From Prostheceraeus crozeri (lineage: Eukaryota; Platyhelminthes; Polycladida; Euryleptidae), in contig CAJQUW010012692.1 in NCBI GenBank assembly GCA_907163375.1, forward strand, positions 427,996-491,995: 64,000 nucleotides of DNA, in the 5' to 3' direction. Below the pieces are notes generated by a model that was not told the origin of the DNA, ran no database searches, and worked only from the letters and a program-made list of their open reading frames with translations. Shown here one piece after another: positions 12,901-24,900 of this stretch. Position 1 is the stretch's first letter. Each line of letters begins with the position of its first letter. Position numbers and translations under genes: made by a program.

Positions 12901-15900
12901 TCATTTAAATTTAAACGTTGAAGCTTGTTTAAAACAATATTTCAAAACTTTGCTTTGTACATTGTTTCAAAAATTGTTTTGAAAGACGGTGGGTTTAGGC
13001 ATGTTTTCTAAATACCGTTTTTTTGAAATGATAATTGAGAGCTGCTGGTTTTGCTGAGAAAGACGGACATTCCATTGAGAGTGAAGGGAAAGGTTTATGC
13101 TGTCTGTGTTCGAAGCGTGATGGCATATAGAATCGAGACCTGGGGAACGACAGTGGAACAAATGATGAAGTTGGAGCGGACTGAACAAAAAATGATACAC
13201 CGGATGTGTGGTGTAGGCCTGAGAGTCAGACTACCAAGTTATGAGTTGCTGAGGCGAATGAGATTGGTTTCGGTGATGGAGGTGGTACGTAGAGGTCGGT
13301 TGAGATGGATGGGACATGTGCTGCGAAAGGATGATGCTGATTGGGTGTAAGGAGATGGAAGTTCCCGGAGCAAGAGAAAGAGGAAGGCCAAGAACAACAT
13401 GGTGCCAAGTGGTGGAGAAGGACATGCGTGCAGTTGGACTTACAAGGGCGGATGCTCTAAGATCGAGATCGATGGAGAATGCAGCTGTCAAGTGGAGTAA
13501 CCGGCCGACACCTGCAGAAGCGAGGAAAACAGTCGTAAAACGGAATGATGATGATGATGAATTAAGATCCCGGTAATTTATGTGTATGAGTGGTATGGAG
13601 TGCACCCTGATGTTTTATTCAACTCGAGAGCAGGATAAGACAAGTAAATCAACAGTGGTTCTTGGCTTGCTTGAGATCCGAATGCGAAAGTTTAGCATAC
13701 TCTTAAGAAATTTAGTGTCTGTCAGCTAACATAAGTATTATGGCATAAAGATAAGATTCATCCATCTCTATAGCAACGTAAAGTTATCGAAATTATGGGT
13801 ATTATGTTTCGCATATCAAAGTATCTTTTGAGGTTGTCGACATATATAATATGCTACTCAATTGAAGACAAGCAATGGAAGATGCTGGAATAAAGAACAA
13901 ATCAGCAAAGGGAACCAAAAGAGAGAAAAACGTTTTTTGCTTTTAAAGCATTCCAAAAAGACATGGTTGGTTTTTTAACCCTAGTTGGATGTAAGAGACG
14001 AATGGGCCACGTAGATCTATTTTATTATGTATAGCCTGGTGCACCATTATTTCTCAACATGCATCCGAATTATTCCAAGTAGCTGTAAAAGGCACCCTCG
14101 TGTGATTAAATCAGCGGATATTATTTTTTGCAATGGCATGCCTAGCTATGAAGTTCGAGCCTAAAATTGTTGCAGAATGAGATCCGCAGCCAGTGATAAT
14201 ACCAGAGCAAATACGCAATTGTAGTATGATACTAAAGTTGTGCTGCGTGTTTAAAGATGTCTAATTACCATTCATTGACATTAGCTCCCTAAAGGCAAAT
14301 ACCGCATACACGGTCTCAATCCTCACCAAATAATTGCTTTATGTATTGTGCACTTATTATTTAAGCTCTCTAAAGTCTGATGTTTTATGACGAATGATAG
14401 AATTTTTCTAATTTCACACCGTTATTTATGTAGTATAACCTACTATGTACATAGCATCGACGGATAATAGCTGATAGTATACTTCATTTAAAGACAAAAA
14501 TCAAGACTTCCTGGTAAAACTCATTTTAACATATTAAGACGTAAAGAGATTATGTTTTTTCTAATTTGTCCGTTAGTTTTAATTGATGTTTTGATCTATT
14601 ACAAAACAAAACACTTTGATAGCATTTTTAGCAAGGCATTCTAATTGTGCATCCTGTGATTATGTCAACTTAATGAACCGTCGTCCACTCATCTATTTTT
14701 TGATTCATATTATCCAGAGAACAAAGTTATGATTTCAATGAGATGTGACAAGAACTGCAATAAATTTTTCTCAATATCTTGAATTTTTCTCGCCAGGATG
14801 ACTTCAGATGAGACAGGAAAGCCGATGGGTAGCACTCCTCCTCCACTGCCACCACGCGTGGCAGCAGCTCCTAACCCAATGACGGCAGCAGGCGGCCCTC
14901 CGGGCTCCCCGCGTCGTTACTCTTCTCCCGCGCTCATGGCTGCTGCGGCCGTAGCAGGAGTCCCATCGTCCTCACGGTAGTACCCTGTCTTCTCCGCACC
15001 CACCGCCGGGCCGATACAAAGCCATTTTCCTTTCCTGACCACAGATGGAACCGACTTCGAAAACATGAAGTACCGCGCAATTTAGCAAATTCGACAAAAC
15101 GTGCTGTAGATTTTTTTATTTTAATCCAATATCATTAACGATTCTCAACTCGGCAAGATCTTCAAAGGTTGCTAAATCAGTCATATAGTGCGATAGTACG
15201 TCTCTAGTTTTAAAATGTTAACATTCCCTTTTACTTTGTCATGTACTATCTGAGGCATTCAAATATTGCGAACTTGCATGAAATCTGATATATAATGTGG
15301 TAACGCTTGCATTCGAAGCATTTAAAAGTTTTAGATAATTATTTTTTATATTGTGTCACACTAAACCATAGTAATATATAATTCAAAGAGTATGGCGATT
15401 TTAAAATAGAGTGCGAGCTGATGCGTGCTATTTCGCGAGGACATAAACGACCCGTTTGAGACGAGACGCGATGATTAAGGTGGGGGGATGGTGAAATAGA
15501 AGAGGAGGGGGGAAGGTGAGGGTGCAAGGACGGAGTTCAGAGATAGTAGAGAGCCTCACTATAAATTAAGAGATAATCCGTGAGGATCGAGACTGATATA
15601 TAATTTGTCATCACACTTCTTTATTAGCTCCTAAATATATTTAAGTAAAGATATTATACCTTGGCAACTCAATTAACTACAAGATGCATACTAATCATAG
15701 ATGCTAACGATATCTAATCACATTCATACATCGCTACTTAACTATTCATCAGACCACTACTTCAAATCATAAACTACACTTCTCATTCTATATTTCAAAC
15801 ACATAAAAACAATAGGTTTATGGGGATGAGGTGATTGGGATGGTAAGTTTGGGATTTGTTTAGTGGGGTGTTAATAATATGAGGTTTAAAATTGGGAGTT

Positions 15901-18900
15901 TTGTGTGGATTGTATTTTGATTTGGTATATGTTTGTGTATTTTTTGGGGTTTATATGTGAATATGGTTTATTGATTTAGGGGGTTTGAATGAATATTGTA
16001 TTTTTGTAAGGATGGTGGAAATAGGGTTTGTGTTGATAAGGAAATTTTATTGTTGGGAATTATATAGGAATAGTATAATTATTTAGGTGGTTTGGAGTGG
16101 TTTATAAAAGTGGATGTTATAGGAGTGTGTTTTTTTATTGGTTGATTTTTATTGTTTATATTTGTGGATATGAGGTGTTATGGTAATTTTGATGAATGTT
16201 TATAGTGATATTTTTATGATTTTAATTTAATATGTTTAATGAATATATGATTTTTTGGTTGTTTAATGATTATTGTGATGTGTAGTTTTAAGTGTTATTT
16301 AAAGAATAAGTTAGACAGTATGTGATATTAGTTGGGTGGTTTGAAATGAATTTAGATAATATATAATTTTGTAGAATGAAAATGTATTATTATTATTAAA
16401 TAAAAAATAATTTGATGTTAGAGATATATAGTATGAATATTGAGTGATTAATTTTGTATATATTATAAGATATATATTCGCTGAAGACCAACGACGAATA
16501 CAATCATGCTCTCATCATATTATTTTTGAATTGCTTGAGAAGCCATCATGCCTTACATCAATAATTTCACAGACATCATCTGCATATTGCAACAAAAAAT
16601 GTATCTGCGCATGCCGGTTGTTAGTCATGTCAGTAAATCAGAAAGAGATACGGACCCAAAAGGGAGCCTTGTGTTGCACCTCTTCTAAAGCCATTGAAAG
16701 TACCTCTAAATTTGACTCATTGATTTCTGTCATAAAAATAATTGTGCAGCCCACAGAATTAGATTCATCTGCGCGCGCTTCGGTTTCCTAGAAAGGAAGA
16801 ATTGTATGTAACCTGAATATTGAAATGGCACATCACCGAATTAGAAAACTTGCTCCTTCTCAAATGGATAATTCGTGCATCGCTTGCTATTGGAAATGGC
16901 AAACAATAAGCTATCAGCAGAGGACACCATAGCCAGTGAGAGATGCGTGCGTGCTGTGATATCACTTTGCACACACCAAAACACACATCGCTTTCTTGGC
17001 TTCGATTCAATGTATGCACTATACAGTGAGCAATGCCGAGGAGAGGATGTGAAATCATCAAGTGAACTAATTTTCGTACGCCTGCTACTTTCTTTAATAA
17101 TGATCGGAATGGCCAACATTATGGAGAAAACTTGTGCGCAATGATCTGAATTCTTCGAATCTGAAGGAATTTTGGCAATCGAAGCACTTTGCTGGAACTC
17201 ACATTAATCCGCAAGCGACGCACGACTTTTTTTCCTATCTCTGTAAGGTATTAGGAATTCCTTTTTGCCCACGTAATAGGTTCCTCAATGTGCCGTCCAT
17301 TTCGTATTAATCACACTTCTAGCAAACCGAAGCAGATAAACAAAATATTTAATTCTGTGGTGCAGCCAGATAATAAAGTCGGGTGGAAAGTCAAGAGCAG
17401 CAAGTTTCGTAAGGAGGATGTCATACGGAATAGGATCAAAAGCTCTGCTGAAATCATAGTTAAGTCAGAAACAGGCGGTTTTATGGGGATCATCCATAAA
17501 TTTGGTGATACTATCATGCAAAGAAATCGACTCAAAAAGACTCGACTTAAGCTTGTAAGCAAATTGCGATGCATGGAAACAAGAAATCATAGCACTTTTG
17601 ACTGAATTCGAGGACCATTAACCGCCGGAGGAAAAGAAGGCGCGATGGTACTGCTGGCTAGAAATACATCAAATGAAGAGGTGAATCAAAAACTTGAAGA
17701 CCCAAATCATGAGTACTTAAAATGGGATTAATATCATAATTATTAAAGTCACCACAATATATTATATTCGCATCAGGATGGACATCAAGCATGGTATCGA
17801 ATTTATTTGAGGATATCATGCAGAGACTCGTCGATTGCGGCACTTCGATTCGGAGGGACATAGCTTTGCACAAAGTAAATAGTATACCATCAGTGAATTG
17901 CAATAACGAATTCAAATTTGAATTATCAACATACGCTTTCAATGCAGAGCATTATGTGTTGATTAAGAAACTATTTGATCTCCAATAGGCCTGCCTATAT
18001 TGCATGACTAAATTTTCAAACGTCACCAAAATTGATGCGTTACATCGCGATGCTTTGTGCCTTGCAGTGTCTAAACTATGTGCCTCGTCGATTGCCCAAT
18101 TATTTGCTTTGAGATCCAAATAATTCGAGTAGTCGAACATACTAGTGAATTGGGATCGCTTGAACTCTTAATGTTCATATGTCTTAAAGGTTTGTTATTA
18201 ACGGAGCATTTTCAATGAATTTATTCAATTCTCTGCTTAGTATGCTGTTACCTCTGCCAGTCTCGTAGTCCCAGGATGTGAGGAGATTATGAAATCTAAC
18301 CTCAATCAGATGAATCATTTTTGGATGAGGTACATGTAGCCTTATCTCACAAAAATCCCATTTCCAGAAATCTAGGCAATCTATCTGTCTAGAAGACCAA
18401 ATGCTCACAATTGAGCATGGGAATAAGATAACAGTTCCTGCCCTTCAGTTCTTGAGCACTTTCTGTTAAAGAAAGCGGTATTTTTTATGACTACGTTAAG
18501 GACAATATCTGGCAAGTAACATTAAAGGCAAATAACTTCACTTCGTGTTTTATGCAATAGCTGGAAACATCATTACATTACCAATGACAAATGCCTATAA
18601 TTTACCGTAAAGTATAGTAAATCCACTTTCGAAGAACATGACATTATAATCGTCAGACTTTGAATGAACGCAGAATAATATGAGGAATTTCTTCACTTTT
18701 TCATAATCATTCACTAGTATATTTTTTGTGAATAGAATCTGTCGAAGTAGTGCAGTAAAACGTCGGTTCCACCTTTTCCTCTTTTCCTCGCCATCTGCTG
18801 ATAGGTCGGTGTTGTCGCACTGATTATCTGTCATGATTACGGCTGCATGCGACTCACCAATGATTTGCAATGATTTTAAGTTGAAATTACACCTAGTTTC

Positions 18901-21900
18901 CACTCGGCCCGGCGGACACGGATTAGCGTTTGGTGTGTCATATCTTACTCCACCTCACTCATCGCTGCTGGTTTTGTATCCAACTAATTCTAATTATGCT
19001 TTCATTCATATAAGAAGTCGGCCATATAATCGCTGGCTTCATTCCATCTATCCTGAATCTACTTTGTAGTTATTCTAATCGGTGTTCTATATTCTTAATA
19101 TAATCCAGAATATATGTTAACTTTCGTCTAATCAATGGTTATTGATTTATGTTTAATGTTTCACTAATTTGGAAAGCATCTACGAAGATGCTATTATTTC
19201 ATTAACATGTGTTTGTTTATACTTTGATTTTCCAATATCGGCGATTAAGCTTAAACGTAGAGCTTGTATGACTATCAGTAGAAATCATGTTATCGGAATG
19301 ATACTTCTTTTGGTTTTGTGATTCTACTTAATTTAGCAAACTAAATGCAGCGGACATTCGGATGTTTTCTACCTTCAGAAATGTCGCAGGTCTACTCATA
19401 ACATTTTTTTCTACTGGATAATACCAAGAAGTATAGACGATCGCAAAAATGTTTTTAAAATTGTTTGTCGTGTTGACCATGGTCCCAAATATAGGGCAAT
19501 AAACAAAGTAGCTGCGCAACAGGCATCATAAAGAATTGTCATCATAAGAGAGAAACACTTATCCAAAAAATTGATGTATTTTGTGATTTTGATGTATCTG
19601 TAATTATTGATATTTTGTATAAGCACGATTGCTTGTGAGGACTGTCTCAAAACGCATGAAATGCCATTATTATAGCATCAAATCACGAAATACCAACGGA
19701 CTTATTGAAATTCATATGAAAGCGCCGATGCATTCAGGACAAGGACATTCAGGATATAAAGATATAATTTCAAACTACTTTTATGTAAGACAGTAGTATG
19801 TCTGTTTATATTGTAGTAAAAGAAGATAAATATTCAGATTTTGTCACACCTGTCTGACATCAGCATCAGCCACACGGCTCCATTGATTCTATCGAGAATT
19901 ATAGAAAGTCTTGTATGTATACGACATTCGATGAGTATAGGCTGAAACATCTATTAAGGGAGGGTAAAGAAATATATAAAGCATTATACGGAATGCTCTC
20001 ATCCGGGTTTCCATGTGACGCAAAATGTTCCATCAAGTTGCCGTATTTTTACAAAGATCAGAGTAAATGAGAAACTTTTACATCTGTTCGATCGTATGCC
20101 TAAAAACGGATATAGAAGCGTGTGGACTTTGTAAATCACAATGACGCAGTTTATCTTTTCTTTCTAAAGTATAGGTAACATATCTTTCCTTAGTGCTGGA
20201 ATTAATGTGCCCGTCAAATATTTTAATGATCCTACAGGATTGCAGACGAGTTAATAAAGAGAAATTAACAGTTTAAGTGACTTTGTTATAAGATCGATTG
20301 ATTATGCTATAATAAAAAATAGTAGCTGTTAGTTTTATTGCTTTAATTAATGGTACTTGTAGTTGTATGTTTTCCATATGGGAAGGCCAGTTCGACGACC
20401 ACCGGCAGTCTTTATCTACATGATCAGTCAGTTTTATTACTTTTGATTTCCTGTCTTTTATTGTGTTACGAATAGCTAATTGACATTTAAATCAGTAAAA
20501 TTCATGCATTTCACTTGCGTGTACGCAGTTTAATTGAAATTGCACGAACAAATTATCGACAGTCGAAGATCAGGCACATTAAGAAACCTGGAAGAAGATC
20601 TGATGTTCCATAAAGCGTGAAATAGCTCAAAATGCACGAGGATATTTCACCGATTTTTAGTGAATTAGAGTCATGCGATATTACGTGTTAATAAAACCTA
20701 CGTCTATTTTTGATTTTATTATCTAGGTGATGTCTGAATATAGTACTTTAAATAACTGGTAACGGGCTTTGTGGTTCCTGGTGGCAATTGCCGCAGTGTT
20801 TATTTTCTAGTAATATCATTTGCACATCATGTTTCCTACTTTAAAAGAACGAAATACCTCCAGGCTTGCATTCATTGTTTTCGATATTATTATTTTCCAA
20901 TCACAGATAACTCTAATTCTACACAGCATAAAGCAAGTCCTGTGTATTCAGAGGAATTTCTTTCTTAAATCCATCAGGGTTCTTACGGTGAAATCAATCT
21001 GAAATTTCAGAGTAATTTCATATAAATAGTTATTCATTTTTATGATAATAGTGTTTTTATCTCGCATCCTTTGTAGACGAAGTATTCTTGCTGTCTTTTA
21101 TGGCGTCAAACATGTGTTCACTGGTTGCCCCAAAACGCAAGAAATCAGTGATGCAACCTCGATTAGATTTTAGTCGAGGTCGGCTATTTTAATCGATGTC
21201 AAGGTCGAGGTCGTCCCCGAAATAACTTATACATATAATATTGATTTACTTTGGCACCGGGCACCTGCATGAAAAGAAAAGAAAAATATTTGTGCCATCA
21301 CACTGAAAATCTGAATATAATCCATGATGATAGTTTCAATTAGTTAATTACTACGTTATAATATGTTTTATGCTTGTTTGAAAACAAAATGTGCTTTATG
21401 CCAACAATTGCAGATAAAAAATGATAGTTGTTAATGGATGCGCTCATAGCATTATTCAATACATGACATAAAATAGTCACCAACAATTTTGCAATTAAAA
21501 AGTCAAAAAATTTATTGAAATTATCTAGTGGCATCAATATAGATCTGTATTGTCTACAGATCAAAGGAACTCGACAGAATTCGGAAGGCGCGAATTTTCG
21601 TAGTAGTCATGGGCTGTACGTGTACAGCATGCTGTGAACATGCCGATGGAGCCCCGCCAAGTGAATGGATGGCAAGTGCAAATGTTCTCAAGTGGAAGGG
21701 TAAAGTTGACGTGTTCATTTGCGGTACTATCGATCAATGTGTCTGTCGTGTCACGCTGTAAAAGCTTTCGAAATGATCTTGGATTCGCGTTTTCGTTTCG
21801 GTTATACATCGACTCACGGAGAAGCAATAGGATTTCAATAAATGTAGAAGTACTGCAGAAGTCATTCATGTTGTTCGGCTTTTCGTGTAGCGATAGACAT

Positions 21901-24900
21901 GACAAGTCTCCTACACATTGTTCTACTCGTTATTGCGAGAAATTTTGATCAGATACACTGATGTGGAACGCACTTGGATTTCATGGGGCTCTGAAAGCTT
22001 GCGTGTAGTGGATTCGAATCCTTCATTACGACGTTGCTAGGGTTGTCAGATTTCATATCTTTCATATCATCTTCTCCTTCGAGGGTGCACACCGGAGTCC
22101 ATCAATGGTCAACATCGTCCCCATAACTCTACAGTCTACATATTCTGTTGGACGCTTCACTGCTGTATACACTACAGCCACCAGTCCACCTCATCCATGA
22201 GCACTTCGGTACGCTGACGATGTGTTCGTGGCAGCCAACAATCGGGGTACTTCCATTCTTCCCACCTTCCCCTTACATTTTCCAAATTCATCAAATTTCG
22301 TCAAACATAGTCACATATGATTTAGAATAGACCTGATCTGTCAATGAGTGATAGTACAACAACACTGAGAAGTCTTGCTTGAACCCTGGGATGAAGAACT
22401 GGTCCTTTGGATGCTCAGCTAGAAAACAAGATACAGCTGTGATCATGAACTTCATGCGATTGCTGTCTGCAGTGAACGACAACGAAGTGCTGTAAATTTC
22501 TACAAATCAGAGGAATTTACTTACTCGACGCTCTTGCGCATTATCGTCACTGCTTGCCGCGCCGCGTCCGGTGTGAATAGACCTCAAGGAGCATTTTAAG
22601 TCCCTGGGATCTACTATATTAATGAAAAAAGACTCCTACTGACACTGCATCAGGAACAAGCTTCGTGTGTGGTTTAAGCTCGAAGCGACTAGTAGGGTGT
22701 GCCCCGAGAATGCCATTCCACGGATCATAAAAAAATATTCATAAAACACTCATCCACCGGCAGCACGCTATGGATGCGAGTGCTGACCTTCTGCCGTGTG
22801 GCACAAGCAGGCAACCCATGTCACGTAGAAGCATGCTGTAATGTTGGCCTGTGGAGCTAAAGCGCATGGATAGAGACCAAAACATCAAGATCTAGGACGT
22901 CGTTAAGGTGACTCCTATCCCTGACATGATGCTTGAATCACAATTTCAATGATTCGGTCATGTCCTTAGTGAGAAGCAACCGAATGATGGGAGGATAGCT
23001 GAGTTGTTTGAGGATTCCGCTTCGGTGCGAAGATGCAAAAAGTTTAGAGTTCGAGTTTGTCCGCCCTCGGGAAATGCCACCGCTCCCACTAGACTAGAGA
23101 TTACTAGCAGCCATAACCTGATGAGAGCTGAGTACGAGAAGGAAGCTTTACCCCCTCGCTTGCTCGGGTAGTTGCAGTTAGCGGTTGCTCGCTAACTGCA
23201 ATAAACGTCAATTCCGTAGGCACGTGGGTGCGCATTTCATCCAAGCTACGAAGGATAAACAGTTTTCAGCTGACTCACTGGATTGGTCTACAGCTGATCA
23301 GCGAGGTAGGTCAAGGAAAACTCTTAAAATACATCAGTTCACTGGCTTTTATCATGTGAAATCTTAGCTTCCAGGATTTGTATTAACAAGTAGAGAAGAT
23401 TGCATTGCTTCTCTTTTCGTGAGGAAATCTGTTATTCATTCTCATGCTTAAAGCGATTGGGTTTTTGCAGTCCTCTACACGAAAATGTGCTTGACAAATA
23501 TTACAGCCTCAACTCCTTCTGGATATCCTCTTATCTATTTGACGCCGCATTTTTTCTGTTTTAGATTTTGTGTATTTTGTCTACCTGAAACTTTGCGAGT
23601 CCGAAACCTAGCGCTTGATTAAATATTGAACAATAGAAAACTCAGCAAGGATTTTTTTAAAATTAATTTGATTGTCTGTGCGAATACCCTTGATATTTAC
23701 TTTGAAAAGTTTAAGCTAAATTTTGTTTCGATGCAAATCGCTTGAGTAGCACTATTTTGACCATGTTTGGCATCTCAAATCGTTTTAGAATATATTTTAT
23801 TTGTATCGTCACTTCAGCCCAGCGAGAGAATTCGCCGAGGAGACACTACAAAGTCTCGATTCAATAATGTCCAGCCCCTTCGGTGGAGGAGCACAGGGAA
23901 ACATGGCACGAATTCAGGAAGAGCCAGCTGGTGGTGGACAACGATTACGTTATCGAGAAGGCAATGGCAGAGGCAGTAGACCAGTCTCGATGAACTTAGA
24001 TTCTAGTCAATCGACGAATCAACAACCACATGATGGCAAATCAGATGGCGATGGAAATAATGCATCCTCTGGAGGGGGACAGAGACTTGGCAATGATGTC
24101 ATGCCAGACCTCCTTCCAGCGGGGGCTCAGACAAGTTCGGGCGGTGGAGAGGCAAATAACAGTCACGGAGAAAAGGTATTCTATTCTGTAAATGCAATAT
24201 ACATATATAAGGGTAAATCCATTTTATTTTATCGTAATAAACTTCCAATATCACTATTTTATAAAAGTATAATGAACTGTCTTAATCCAGTTCAGACAAA
24301 CATTCCCTTCGGGAATTCTTCGATCCGAATTTTTTGGGAATCCCCAAGGCGGTCAAGATGACCAAAAGAGAGACGGGATCAACGCAGTTCCATCATTGTA
24401 CGATGCTTAGAACGCTTGCAAATCGTGTTTGAGAAATTTTTATTGAAAAATGAAGCAAGCTTATAAAATTAATCGAGAAGTGATAAAGATGTTAAGACGG
24501 AAATAGAAAATTGAGCATCACGTTACTTCAAAGCTTATCAATTTGGAAGAGATGACAATCTATCCTGGGTTCCACACTCAAAATGCAATGAAAGCCAGTC
24601 TTATGTGATTTCTTCGGAGACATCCTAATGAACATGAGCAATAGAAGGTTGTATGCAAATATTCATTTTTTATCATGTACAAAATCTAAGAAGTGATCAA
24701 GAGATGGTTTTGATATCACTTGATTACATAGGGATATACTGGTAATCACTGTATATTTTGATTAGATTCGGTACAAAATTCCTGAAAATAAAGGCTCAAG
24801 TTCTGCTTTTCTTTTTCACATGATTCTCGTATGATGTTGAATACCTGAGAATACTCCGAAAACAATTGAGCCATGCTTATGCAATAATGCGATTTCAGTT

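Larger units (their letters stand above)
6901..14796. other. intron of the msn-like gene
   Basis: AT-rich intron carrying the Tc1-like transposon at 7801-9198 and a LINE 3' fragment at about 13030-13576. I see no further supported exon in it. Confidence 0.7.
14977..23817. other. intron of the msn-like gene with LINE and SINE debris
   Basis: Contains the C-depleted LINE at 15600-17170, a second LINE fragment to about 17960, a third LINE (22000-22990) and a SINE (22993-23201). The intervals 18000-21500 and 23200-23817 are AT-rich and show nothing I can support. Confidence 0.65.

Noticed and set aside
21985-22030. tRNA-like ggattcgaatcc
   Set aside because: No A box at the right distance and no cloverleaf; probably chance or SINE debris.
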